Source of the DNA: Deltaproteobacteria bacterium
GTDB lineage: Bacteria > Myxococcota > Polyangia > Haliangiales > Haliangiaceae
Length of the DNA stretch: 24,204 nt
Direction: 5' to 3'
Assembly: GCA_018262455.1 (NCBI GenBank)
Contig: JAGSPR010000164.1
Coordinates: 1-24,204 of the forward strand
Part shown: positions 1-7,090 of the stretch, piece after piece
Layout: the number at the start of each line of letters is the position of its first letter
How positions within the stretch are numbered: position 1 is the first letter of the stretch
Made by a program: the position numbers and the translations under genes
Notes under the pieces: model-generated
What the model was told of the DNA's origin: nothing
The model's database searches: none
Seen by the model: only the letters and a program-made list of their open reading frames with translations

Positions 1-282
1 ACCGTCGCCATGGTCACCGACTTCGACTGCTGGCACCCCGATCACGATCACGTGAAGCTCGACGATATCCTCGTCGTGCTCCACGCGAACGCGGACCGAG
101 CACGTCAGCTGGTCGCGCACGCGATCCCTCGGATCGGCGCCCATCCCGGTCACTGTCCGCATGGCTGCGATCACGCGCTCGAGAACGCGATCGTCACCCA
201 ACCAGGGATGCGCGATCCGGTGCTGGTCGCACGGCTCGACGCGGTTGCCGGGCGCGTCCTCCGGCGGGAGACCCCCTCGTGA
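1..282 (+). CDS. mtnP: 5'-methylthioadenosine phosphorylase family, C-terminal part (gene starts before the window)
   Basis: This is the C-terminal 93 codons of a purine nucleoside phosphorylase of the MTAP type, which cleaves 5'-methylthioadenosine (often also 5'-deoxyadenosine) with phosphate to adenine and the 5-substituted ribose-1-phosphate in the cytoplasm. The frame is open from base 1. The visible motif is VTDFDCW; in human MTAP the equivalent TDYDCW carries the two aspartates that select a 6-aminopurine, so adenosine-type rather than inosine/guanosine-type substrates are expected. It is followed by the family's helical tail (DDILVVLHANADRARQLV, then IPRIG). The TGA stop overlaps the GTG start of apt by four bases (GTGA), which indicates translational coupling. 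Neighbours use both of its products: apt takes the adenine, mtnA takes the sugar phosphate. The N-terminal phosphate-binding half is not visible, so substrate preference is inferred from the base-binding motif and context. Confidence 0.9.
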   Translation, partial: TVAMVTDFDCWHPDHDHVKLDDILVVLHANADRARQLVAHAIPRIGAHPGHCPHGCDHALENAIVTQPGMRDPVLVARLDAVAGRVLRRETPS

Positions 283-809
283 ACCCCAAGTCGCTCATCC
301 GCTCGGTCCCCGACTTCCCGAAGCCGGGCATCCGGTTCCGGGACATCACCCCGCTGATCGGCAATGCCGTCGGCTTGCGTACCGTGATCTCCACGATGGC
401 GGCTCGCTACGTCGGCAAGGTCGACAAGGTCGCCGGGATCGAGGCCCGCGGCTTCATCTTCGGCGCCGCCATTGCCTACGAGCTCGGCGCCGGCTTCGTG
501 CCGATCCGCAAGCCCGGCAAGCTGCCCCATGACTCGATCGGCCACGACTACGCGCTCGAGTACGGCACCAGCCGGATCGAGGTCCACGTCGACGCGGTCG
601 CGCGCGGGGAGCGCGTCCTGCTGGTCGACGATCTGCTGGCCACCGGCGGGACCGCCGCGGCCGCGCTCGCCCTGCTGGAGATGATGGGCGCGGCTGTCGT
701 CGAGAGCGCTTTCGTCATCGACCTCGCCGGCGTCGGCGGCCGCAAGCGCCTCGAGGCGACCGGTCATCGGGTCTACGCGCTCTACGAGTTCGCGGAAGAC
801 GAGGCATGA
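279..809 (+). CDS. apt: Adenine phosphoribosyltransferase
   Basis: This 176-residue protein converts adenine and PRPP to AMP and pyrophosphate in purine salvage. The type I phosphoribosyltransferase PRPP-binding loop is clear at residues 113-125 (VLLVDDLLATGGT), and the N-terminal signature PDFPKPGIRFRDITPLI (residues 11-27) is typical of bacterial Apt. Length matches the family (about 170-180). The start is GTG at 279, chosen because the family N-terminus (short lead, then IRSVPDFPKPG) fits it and because it overlaps the preceding stop by four bases. The stop overlaps the mtnA start (ATGA). In this operon its likely main job is to recapture adenine released by the phosphorylase just upstream. 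No oddities are seen; codon use is as GC-rich as its neighbours. Confidence 0.97.
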   Translation: MNPKSLIRSVPDFPKPGIRFRDITPLIGNAVGLRTVISTMAARYVGKVDKVAGIEARGFIFGAAIAYELGAGFVPIRKPGKLPHDSIGHDYALEYGTSRIEVHVDAVARGERVLLVDDLLATGGTAAAALALLEMMGAAVVESAFVIDLAGVGGRKRLEATGHRVYALYEFAEDEA

Positions 810-1843
810 AGGTCGACGGCCGCTGGCGCCGCGCCATCGAGCTCGCCGACGACGGCCGCTCGGTGATCGTGCTCGATCAGGCCCGCCTTCCCTACGAGGT
901 TGGGTGGTTGCGCCTCGCCGAGCTCGCCGACGTCGCGCGCGCCATCCGCGACATGCACGTGCGCGGTGCGCCGCTGATCGGGGCGGTCGCCGCGTATGGC
1001 GTCGCGATCGCGCTCCGCGGCGGGGTCGCCCTCGACGAAGCCTGCACCGTGCTCGCCGCCACCCGCCCCACCGCGGTGAACTTGCAGTGGGCGCTCGACC
1101 AGATGCGGTCGCTCGGATCGGGCGGGCGGCTCGACCCCGAGACCGCCTTCGCCGCCGCCGCCCGCATCTGCGACGAGGACGTCGCGCGTTGCGAGTCGAT
1201 CGGCCGCCACGGCCTGCCCCTGTTCCACGCCGCCGCCGCGGCGCATCCAGGCCGGCCGGTCAACGTCCTCACCCACTGCAACGCCGGCTGGCTGGCGACC
1301 GTCGACTGGGGCACCGCGCTCGCGCCGATCTACAAGGCGCACGAGGACGGCCTCGCGGTCCACGTCTGGGTCGACGAGACCCGCCCGCGCAACCAGGGCC
1401 TGCTCACCGCCTGGGAGCTCGCTGCTCACGGCGTGCCGCACACCGTGATCGCCGACAACGCCGGCGGCCACCTGATGCAGCACGGCCAGGTCGATCTGTG
1501 CATCGTCGGGACCGACCGCACCACCCGCGACGGTGACGTCTGCAACAAGATCGGGACGTACCTGAAGGCGCTGGCTGCCCACGACAACGGCGTCCCGTTC
1601 TACGCCGCCGTCCCGTCGCCGAGCATCGACTGGACCGCGGACGCGCGCGCGATCCCGATCGAGGAGCGCAACGGGGACGAGGTCCGCTTCATCCGCGGCG
1701 TCGAGATCGTGCCGCGCGGCAGCCCGGTCGCCAACCCCGCGTTCGATACCACCCCGCGCCGCTTGATCACCGGCCTCATCACCGAGCGAGGCCTCGCGAC
1801 GCCGGCCGGCCTGTCGTCCCTGTTCCCGGAGTCGTCGCGATGA
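806..1843 (+). CDS. mtnA: S-methyl-5-thioribose-1-phosphate isomerase (MtnA)
   Basis: This 345-residue aldose-ketose isomerase of the eIF2B-like fold converts 5-methylthioribose-1-phosphate to 5-methylthioribulose-1-phosphate; relatives also accept 5-deoxyribose-1-phosphate. The signatures are RGAPLIG (residues 53-59), THCNAGWLAT (156-165) with the catalytic cysteine at C158, the DETRPRNQG segment (190-198), and GTDRTTRDGDVCNKIGTY (235-252) with the catalytic aspartate at D237. These correspond to Cys160 and Asp240 of the Bacillus subtilis enzyme. Length is usual for the family. The ATG overlaps the apt stop by four bases, and the gene's own stop overlaps the ATG of the aldolase gene by four bases, so translation of the set is probably coupled. 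No mtnK, mtnC or mtnD is visible nearby, which fits a phosphorylase-fed route that ends in an aldolase rather than the full methionine salvage cycle. Confidence 0.95.
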   Translation: MKVDGRWRRAIELADDGRSVIVLDQARLPYEVGWLRLAELADVARAIRDMHVRGAPLIGAVAAYGVAIALRGGVALDEACTVLAATRPTAVNLQWALDQMRSLGSGGRLDPETAFAAAARICDEDVARCESIGRHGLPLFHAAAAAHPGRPVNVLTHCNAGWLATVDWGTALAPIYKAHEDGLAVHVWVDETRPRNQGLLTAWELAAHGVPHTVIADNAGGHLMQHGQVDLCIVGTDRTTRDGDVCNKIGTYLKALAAHDNGVPFYAAVPSPSIDWTADARAIPIEERNGDEVRFIRGVEIVPRGSPVANPAFDTTPRRLITGLITERGLATPAGLSSLFPESSR

Positions 1844-2508
1844 CGATGCGCCTGCGCGACGAGCTGACCGTCACGGCCCGGCGGATGAGCACGCTCGGCC
1901 TGACGCCCGGCATGTCCGGCAACGTCAGCGTGCGCAGCCCGCAGGGCCTGATCGTCACGCCGTCGGGGATGCCCTACGACGACCTCCGCGCCGATGACAA
2001 CGTCGAGCTGAAGATGGACGGCACGGCGCGCCCCGGTCAGCGGGCTGCCTCGACCGAGTGGCGGCTCCACCGCGATATCTTTGCGGCCCGGCCCGACGTC
2101 GATGCGATCGTCCACACCCATTCGCTGTTCTGCACCACGATCTCGGCGCTGCGTCGCCCCATCCCCGCGATCCACTACATGGTCGTGCTGGCCGGCTCCG
2201 ACGAGATCCCCTGCGCCGAGTACGCCACCTTCGGCAGCTCCGAGCTCGCGGTCGCCGCGGTCCGCGCGCTCGGTGGCGGCAATGCCTGCCTGCTCGCCAA
2301 CCACGGCATGATCGCGCTCGGCAGCTCGCTCGCCTCCGCCCTCCGCCTCGCCGCCGAGGTCGAGACCCTTGCCTCCCAGTTCTGGCACGCCTCTTCGATC
2401 GGCACGCCGCACGTCCTCGACCGCGACGAGCTGCTGAAGGTCCAGGCGCGGTTCGCGGAGTACGGACAGAAGAAGCGCCGGTCGTCATCGTCGCGACCGG
2501 CACCTTGA
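1840..2508 (+). CDS. Class II (FucA-type) aldolase, probable 5-deoxy/5-methylthioribulose-1-phosphate aldolase
   Basis: This 222-residue Zn-dependent aldolase of the class II aldolase/adducin fold is close in pattern to L-fuculose-1-phosphate aldolase. The catalytic glutamate (E73, in STEWRLH) and the zinc histidines H92, H94 (VHTHS) and H155 (ANHGMIA) fall at the same numbers as in E. coli FucA. The segments PSGMPYDDL, IPAIHYM and IPCAEYATFG are also FucA-like. Placed directly after mtnA, it is probably the Ald2-type enzyme of the DHAP shunt. That enzyme splits 5-methylthioribulose-1-P or 5-deoxyribulose-1-P into dihydroxyacetone phosphate plus (methylthio)acetaldehyde or acetaldehyde. The main alternative is MtnB dehydratase, a related fold. 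The FucA-like sequence and the absence of mtnC/mtnD argue against it, but only enzymology would settle it. The C-terminus ends in a basic/serine tail (KKRRSSSS). Confidence 0.87.
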   Translation: MTMRLRDELTVTARRMSTLGLTPGMSGNVSVRSPQGLIVTPSGMPYDDLRADDNVELKMDGTARPGQRAASTEWRLHRDIFAARPDVDAIVHTHSLFCTTISALRRPIPAIHYMVVLAGSDEIPCAEYATFGSSELAVAAVRALGGGNACLLANHGMIALGSSLASALRLAAEVETLASQFWHASSIGTPHVLDRDELLKVQARFAEYGQKKRRSSSSRPAP

Positions 2509-2525
2509 GAGCACCGAGCGTGGTG

Positions 2526-3899
2526 ATGTACCTTGCCAAGGTGTTTGCAGGACCAGGTCGGGGTCGGTCGCTTGTTGCGACGCATGGCTGGCGCTCGCGC
2601 GGGCTCGCGTTGGTCGCGGTCATCGTCGCGGGCATGGCGGTCCACGCGTGCGCGAAGGACGACGCGGCAGGCCGCGATGAAGCGGACGCGACGACCATCC
2701 CGACCAACAATCCAGCCCGCCAGTGGTACCGGGTCGGCTTCGCCAAGGAAGGGTCTCCCGAGATCCCGCTCTTCCTCGAGCTGCCGGCCGCGCACAGCGG
2801 CGACAAGGCGGCCATCGCGACGGGCGACTGGCTGCCCCGCGGGCTCGCCTCGTTGGCGTCCATCGAGCTTGCGGCCGACACCACCTGGGATGGCACGAGC
2901 CTGGTCATCGACTTCAAGATCTACAACACGAAGATCGTGGCAACGGCCTCGGCGCCGGGCGGTGAGCTGCGCGGCAACTTCATCTCATCCTCGAAGTCGT
3001 GGGGCGTGGCCACCATGCCGTTTCGAGCCACACCGGTCGCCATCCCGGATCCCTCCAGGCGCTTCTTGCTTCCGTTGTCCAAGCCGCCCATCGACCTCGG
3101 CACGCCGACGACCATCTTCAAGGTGAGCTTCCCCGATTCCGGCATGGGCAAGCTCGTGCTCGACCAGGTCAGCCCCGGAGTGTTCACCGCAGATCTGTCG
3201 TTCCAGAGCGGCAACAAGGTCTTCCTGGCGGGCAACGGTCGTGGCAATGCGATGTGGCTGTCGACCTTCGATGGCACCTCGCCTTACCTGTTGACGCTCG
3301 AGCTTGCCACCGACCGCAAGCACGTCTCGGGCACGTGGACGGCCGGGCAAGCCCTCGAATGGAAGGAAACTCTCACCGGCACGACCAGCGCCGACTTCGA
3401 GCTGCCGCTCAAGGTGAGCCTGGCAGGCAAGCAACAGCGGCTCTCCGTGCCGCAGCTTGGCGAGCTGCGCTATCAGGGCAAGCCTTACATCGTCGAGCTG
3501 GCAGGCGGTTGGTGCGCGACCTGCAAGGTCGCCGCGCCCTTCCTCGTCGATCTCTACCGTCGCTATCACGGCAAGGGCCTCGAGATCATCACGCTGATCT
3601 ACGAGTTCACCGACGACAAGGCCTACAATCAAGCGCAGGCCAAGTTGTTCAAGGACGTCTACGGCATCACCTGGGATGTCATCGCGGTCGATGGTTCCGT
3701 CGACAGCTTCGCGGACATCATCCCGTCCCAGCTCAAGGACGTCGATGTCGCCGGTTTCCCGATCGCGCTGTTCGTCGACAAGAAGGGCATCCTGCGCGGC
3801 CTGCACGCCGGCTTTCCCTCCCCTTCCGCCAAGGCCGAGTTCTCGTCCGTCACACGCGAATTCGAGACGACCGTGAAGGCTCTGCTCGACGAACCGTGA
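2526..3899 (+). CDS. TlpA/thioredoxin-like lipoprotein
   Basis: This is a predicted exported lipoprotein of 457 residues with a C-terminal thioredoxin fold. The ATG at 2526 gives a basic n-region, a hydrophobic stretch (GLALVAVIVAGMAV) and a lipobox VHAC with the lipidated cysteine at C42; GTG codons at 2520 and 2523 are possible alternative starts. The middle (about residues 60-300) is beta-rich and includes a segment like those in front of other TlpA-family redoxins (LAGNGRGNAMWLSTFDG). The redoxin domain has W329-C330-A-T-C333-K and a probable cis-proline in GFPIALFVD. It probably acts as a disulfide reductase or thiol exchanger in the cell envelope; the substrate is unknown. It follows the aldolase by 17 bp and precedes ddaH by 28 bp, so it may share their transcript. 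GC content looks lower than in the upstream operon (37/60 in bases 3061-3120). Confidence 0.85.
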   Translation: MYLAKVFAGPGRGRSLVATHGWRSRGLALVAVIVAGMAVHACAKDDAAGRDEADATTIPTNNPARQWYRVGFAKEGSPEIPLFLELPAAHSGDKAAIATGDWLPRGLASLASIELAADTTWDGTSLVIDFKIYNTKIVATASAPGGELRGNFISSSKSWGVATMPFRATPVAIPDPSRRFLLPLSKPPIDLGTPTTIFKVSFPDSGMGKLVLDQVSPGVFTADLSFQSGNKVFLAGNGRGNAMWLSTFDGTSPYLLTLELATDRKHVSGTWTAGQALEWKETLTGTTSADFELPLKVSLAGKQQRLSVPQLGELRYQGKPYIVELAGGWCATCKVAAPFLVDLYRRYHGKGLEIITLIYEFTDDKAYNQAQAKLFKDVYGITWDVIAVDGSVDSFADIIPSQLKDVDVAGFPIALFVDKKGILRGLHAGFPSPSAKAEFSSVTREFETTVKALLDEP

Positions 3900-3927
3900 G
3901 CTGGCTGGCAGCATCGACCCCACGATC

Positions 3928-4698
3928 ATGATCAAACACGCACTGGTTTGCCCCCCCGTGGAGGATCTGTCGGGCTGTGTCGTTTCCGAGGACCGCGGCG
4001 CCGCTGACTACGAGACGGCGCTGGCCCAGCATGCGAGCTACTGCCGAGCGCTCGAAGCACGCGGGGTCAAGGTCATCGCCCTCCACGCGGATCCGTCGCT
4101 GCCCGATGCAACGTTCATCGACGACACGGCCGTGCTCGCCGAGCGCTGTGCGGTCCTCTCAAGGCCCGGAGACGAGAGCCGACGCGAAGAGATCGTCAAC
4201 GTCAGACAAGCGCTCAAGCGATACTTTGCGGACGTCGTCGCCATCGAAGCCCCTGGAACTCTCGATGGGGGAGACGTGGTGCACGCTGGCGAGCACTTCT
4301 ACGTGGGGCTGACCAGTCGGACCAACGAGAGCGGTGCAGGGCAGATCCAGGCGATCCTCGCCCACGCTGGATACGCGGTCTCGTTGGTCGACATCCGCGG
4401 CCTGCCCGGCGCGCTGCACCTCAAGAGCGTCGTCGCCTACATTGGAGACAATCGGCTGGTGACCGTCGAGGAATTGGCCCCTCACCCCGCGTTCGGAAGC
4501 CTCGAGAAGATCGTGGTTGCGCCGGAAGAGGCGTACGCAGCCAATTGCCTGCGAGTCAATGACCGGGTGCTGGTGGCCAGCGGATTCCCTCGGCTCGTGG
4601 CCTCCTTGCAGGCGCACGGCTACCAGGTCGAGTGCTTGGATCTGTCCGAGTTCGCCAAGCTCGAAGGTGGTGTGAGCTGCCTCTCGCTGTGCTTCTAG
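3928..4698 (+). CDS. ddaH: Dimethylargininase (N(G),N(G)-dimethylarginine dimethylaminohydrolase)
   Basis: This 256-residue pentein-fold hydrolase is expected to convert asymmetric dimethylarginine (or monomethylarginine) to citrulline and (di)methylamine. Matches to the family include the N-terminal substrate loop (HALVCPPVEDL), TLDGGDVVHAGEHFYVGLTSRTN (in pieces, residues 111-133), LHLKS with the catalytic histidine H164, AANCLRVND, and the C-terminal nucleophile C251 in GGVSCLSL. The acidic partner lies in the LDGGD stretch (112-116). The length equals bacterial DDAH. It starts at ATG 3928, 28 bp after the lipoprotein, with no strong Shine-Dalgarno. Its TAG stop lies inside the left arm of the hairpin at 4695-4742. 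Arginine deiminases are a relative, but they are much longer. The physiological source of methylarginine is not evident from the window. Confidence 0.93.
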   Translation: MIKHALVCPPVEDLSGCVVSEDRGAADYETALAQHASYCRALEARGVKVIALHADPSLPDATFIDDTAVLAERCAVLSRPGDESRREEIVNVRQALKRYFADVVAIEAPGTLDGGDVVHAGEHFYVGLTSRTNESGAGQIQAILAHAGYAVSLVDIRGLPGALHLKSVVAYIGDNRLVTVEELAPHPAFGSLEKIVVAPEEAYAANCLRVNDRVLVASGFPRLVASLQAHGYQVECLDLSEFAKLEGGVSCLSLCF

Positions 4699-4742
4699 CA
4701 GGCTGAGCTCGAAACGCTTCGCGTTTCTCAGCAGCCTGCTAG
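4695..4742. terminator. Bidirectional hairpin terminator holding both convergent stop codons
   Basis: The outer arms are CTAGCAGGCTG (4695-4705) and CAGCCTGCTAG (4732-4742), a perfect 11-bp inverted repeat. An inner stem GAAACGC-TTC-GCGTTTC (4711-4727) sits at the centre, separated from the outer stem by short unpaired stretches. The TAG of ddaH (4696-4698) and the TAG of the minus-strand methyltransferase (4739-4741, read as CTA) both lie in the outer stem. There is no long T tract on either side, so strict Rho-independence is uncertain, but symmetry between two converging genes supports a shared terminator. It could also be a dispersed palindromic element. Confidence 0.75.
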
Positions 4743-5527
4743 CGCGCGGGGCGCTGTGCGAACGCCATGAAGGTGCCCTTGATCCCCGAGACCTCCGGTG
4801 CGAGCCCCGGCGTGTGCGCGACCTTCACGCTGCTCGGGTCCATTCCAAACTCCAGCAGCGACTTCCGGACATCGTCGGTGGACACGGCCGCCGACGGAAA
4901 CGGCCGCCCTCCGATGTTGCAGTAGGTGGTGTCGCAGACGCCGACGACCAGAAACCAGCCGCCCGGCTCGACCATGGACATCACGTAACGCATCGTCTGT
5001 TGCCAGCCCGCGAGCGTGGGCTCGACCCACTCCAGGCAATAGAACGCGCTCACGAACGGATAGGTTGCCGGGCGCCCCAGCGGCTGAGGGTTCCGCAGGT
5101 CACAAGGCATCAGCTTGACGCGCTCGCGCAGCAGCGCTTCTCGCTTGTCGAGGGTGGTCCGGTGTGAGCCCTCGGCCTCGAGCACGCCGTTCTTGGCGTT
5201 GAGAAAGACCGACCAGTCGTGCGCGCCTGGATCCTGCGAGAGCCATTTTCTGAGCTCGGCCAGATTGGCTTCCTGGAAGTCGGCCATGTCCAGGCGCTGC
5301 AGCCAGGGCACCGTCTGGGCCGCGTGGTGCAACACGGGCCCACAGCCCACTTCGATGCCGGCCGGAAACACCCGTCCGATGGTTCGCAGCCCATCGGCGA
5401 TGAACTTGTACATGAATGCTTCATCGTCGGCGACGGAGTCGACCGAGTAGTAGTCCTTGAGATAGGACTGCGCATCCCAGTCGTCGCGGATGTTGCCTAG
5501 ATCCTGGCTCTCTGGCATGTCGCTCAT
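4739..5527 (-). CDS. NNMT/PNMT/TEMT-family SAM-dependent methyltransferase
   Basis: This 262-residue small-molecule N-methyltransferase resembles nicotinamide N-methyltransferase and phenylethanolamine N-methyltransferase. It has the family's YLKDYYSVD lead (residues 22-30), SAM motif I GIEVGCGP (57-64), a D-M-A-D-F segment followed by NLAELRKWL and the DPGAHDWS stretch typical of NNMT, and a C-terminal IKGTFMAFA strand. The ATG at 5527 is used because the NNMT-type sequence begins just after it and a GGGA lies a few bases upstream. A longer frame, to 5674, would run into the divergent guaB1-like gene and looks non-homologous. The substrate is unknown: nicotinamide, an amine or a thiol are all possible in this family. 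It is convergent with ddaH and divergent from the GuaB1 gene. GC is lower than in the window's right half. Confidence 0.88.
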   Translation of the reverse strand: MSDMPESQDLGNIRDDWDAQSYLKDYYSVDSVADDEAFMYKFIADGLRTIGRVFPAGIEVGCGPVLHHAAQTVPWLQRLDMADFQEANLAELRKWLSQDPGAHDWSVFLNAKNGVLEAEGSHRTTLDKREALLRERVKLMPCDLRNPQPLGRPATYPFVSAFYCLEWVEPTLAGWQQTMRYVMSMVEPGGWFLVVGVCDTTYCNIGGRPFPSAAVSTDDVRKSLLEFGMDPSSVKVAHTPGLAPEVSGIKGTFMAFAQRPAR

Positions 5528-5641
5528 CGGTCCCGAGGATACGCCGAGTCGCGCCGTCCTGAGAAGCGGATGAGGACAGACGATCGGGGCGGGGCTGCCT
5601 GGGATCAGGCGCTCGCCTTCAGGACGGGTTACCGTGTCCCC
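5528..5641. promoter_or_regulatory. Divergent intergenic region between methyltransferase and guaB1-like gene
   Basis: These 114 bases separate two divergent genes and must carry their promoters if neither is in an operon. I see no convincing -35/-10 pair or operator by eye. A purine-rich run AGGACGGG lies 14 bases before the GTG of the downstream gene. Confidence 0.35.
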
Positions 5642-7090
5642 GTGCGGTTCCTCCACCCCGAACATGACGAACAACTCGAGCTCTCCACCGACGACGTCTT
5701 CCTGAACCCAGGCTACTTCGACGGCGACTCGCGGCTCGACACCGATCTGTCACCGCCTGACTTCCTGGGCGGATCGCACCCGATCGTCTCGGCGAACATG
5801 AACGCGGTCACCGGCAAGCGGATGGCCGAGACCATGGCGCGGTTCGGTGGGCTCGGCGTGTTGCCACAGGACATGGCGCTCGACACGGTCGAACGGATCG
5901 TCAAGCACATCCCTGCGGCGGACACCCGCTACGACACGCCGCTCGCCGTCTCGCCGCGCGCGACCCTGCGCGACGTCCAGGGCATCATCCGCAAGCGCTC
6001 GCACGACCTCGTGGTGGTCGTCGACGACGAGCGCCGCCCGCTCGGCATCGTCACGCACTCCGATCTGCGCGATCGAGATCAGTACGTCCCGGCCTCGCGG
6101 CTGATGTCGCAGCGCCTGGTCACGTTGCCCGCGGGCCTCACGAACCGCGACGCGTTCCTCCAGATGGAGGAGGCGCGGGTCAAGGCAGCACCGGTCCTTG
6201 ATCCGTCCGGGCGGCTGATCGGGTTGCTCACGCGGAACGATGCCGTCCGGCTCGAGCTGCTCCGCCCGGCGCTCGGGTCCAATGGCCGACTGATGGTCGC
6301 CGCGGCCGTCGGGATCTCGGCGGAGGCGCCCGCGACCGTCGCCCAGCTGCTCGACATCGGGGTGTCCGCGATCGTGCTCGACACCGCGCACGGTCACCAG
6401 CGCCGGATGCTCGAGACGATCCGCGCGGTCAAGACCGTCGTCGGGAACCGTGTCCCGCTGATCGCAGGCAACGTGTGCACCGCCGAAGGCACGCGCGCGC
6501 TCATCGAAGCCGGGGCGGACGTGATCAAGGTCAACATCGGGCCCGGCGCGATGTGCACGACGCGCATGCAGACCGGCGCCGGCCGCCCGACGTTCACCGC
6601 CGTGCTCACGTGCGCACGCCAGGCCCATGCTCTCGGCAAGCACGTGTGGGCCGATGGCGGCGTGAAGCACCCTCGTGATGTCGCGCTCTACCTCGCCGCC
6701 GGCGCCGCGCGCGTGATGATCGGCACCGCGCTCGCCGGCACCTACGAGAGCCCCGGCGACGTCAAGGAGGACCGTGATGGCCTGCTCTACAAGGAGAACT
6801 ACGGGATGGCGAGCGGCCGCGCGGTCAGCGATCGCACCGCGGATCAGGACGCGTTCGAACGCGCGAAGAAGGGCTTCTTTCGCGAAGGCATCTCGAGCTC
6901 GCGGATCTACATCCGAGATGGTCAGGAGAGCGTCGGGGCGGTGCTGGTCGACATGATCACCGGCGTGCAGTCCGCGCTCACCTACGTCGGCGCCCGGACC
7001 ATCGCCGAGATCCACGAGCGCGCGATGGTCGGGGTCCAGACCTGGGCTGGCTACGGTGAGGGCACCCCGCACGGCTTGATCCGCCGCTGA
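5642..7090 (+). CDS. guaB1: GuaB1-family IMP dehydrogenase/GMP reductase with CBS domains
   Basis: This 482-residue TIM-barrel enzyme of the IMPDH/GMPR superfamily has an inserted CBS pair (about residues 90-205). The loop IGPGAMCTTR carries the catalytic cysteine (C305) and continues TGAGRP. That continuation, with VWADGGVKHPRDVALYLAAGA and GTYESPGD and the VLPQDM segment near the N-terminus, matches the GuaB1 subfamily known from actinobacteria. A mycobacterial member was shown to be a CBS-containing GMP reductase (GMP + NADPH to IMP + ammonia). I therefore favour guanine-nucleotide salvage over de novo IMPDH activity. The GTG at 5642 is chosen because VRFL aligns with the MRFL start of relatives; an in-frame ATG at 5570 would add 24 non-homologous residues. 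The CBS pair suggests nucleotide-sensing regulation. It converges with the glucan synthase gene, with 15 bp between stops. Confidence 0.88.
   Translation: MRFLHPEHDEQLELSTDDVFLNPGYFDGDSRLDTDLSPPDFLGGSHPIVSANMNAVTGKRMAETMARFGGLGVLPQDMALDTVERIVKHIPAADTRYDTPLAVSPRATLRDVQGIIRKRSHDLVVVVDDERRPLGIVTHSDLRDRDQYVPASRLMSQRLVTLPAGLTNRDAFLQMEEARVKAAPVLDPSGRLIGLLTRNDAVRLELLRPALGSNGRLMVAAAVGISAEAPATVAQLLDIGVSAIVLDTAHGHQRRMLETIRAVKTVVGNRVPLIAGNVCTAEGTRALIEAGADVIKVNIGPGAMCTTRMQTGAGRPTFTAVLTCARQAHALGKHVWADGGVKHPRDVALYLAAGAARVMIGTALAGTYESPGDVKEDRDGLLYKENYGMASGRAVSDRTADQDAFERAKKGFFREGISSSRIYIRDGQESVGAVLVDMITGVQSALTYVGARTIAEIHERAMVGVQTWAGYGEGTPHGLIRR

Noticed and set aside
782..1582. Long open frame antisense to mtnA
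   Set aside because: It is a shadow created by high GC at third positions; the translated sequence has biased Asp/Gly/Val/Arg composition and no family motifs, while the plus strand encodes a clear MtnA.
1840..2508. MtnB (methylthioribulose-1-P dehydratase) assignment
   Set aside because: Sequence pattern and catalytic residue numbering are those of FucA-type aldolases and no mtnC/mtnD follow; kept only as an alternative.
2058..2525. Upstream extension of the redoxin lipoprotein frame into the aldolase gene
   Set aside because: The extension is out-of-frame aldolase sequence; the signal peptide and lipobox require a start near 2526.
5528..5674. N-terminal extension of the methyltransferase to 5674
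   Set aside because: The extra 49 residues do not resemble the NNMT family and overlap the divergent gene's leader; ATG 5527 has a better local ribosome-binding context.
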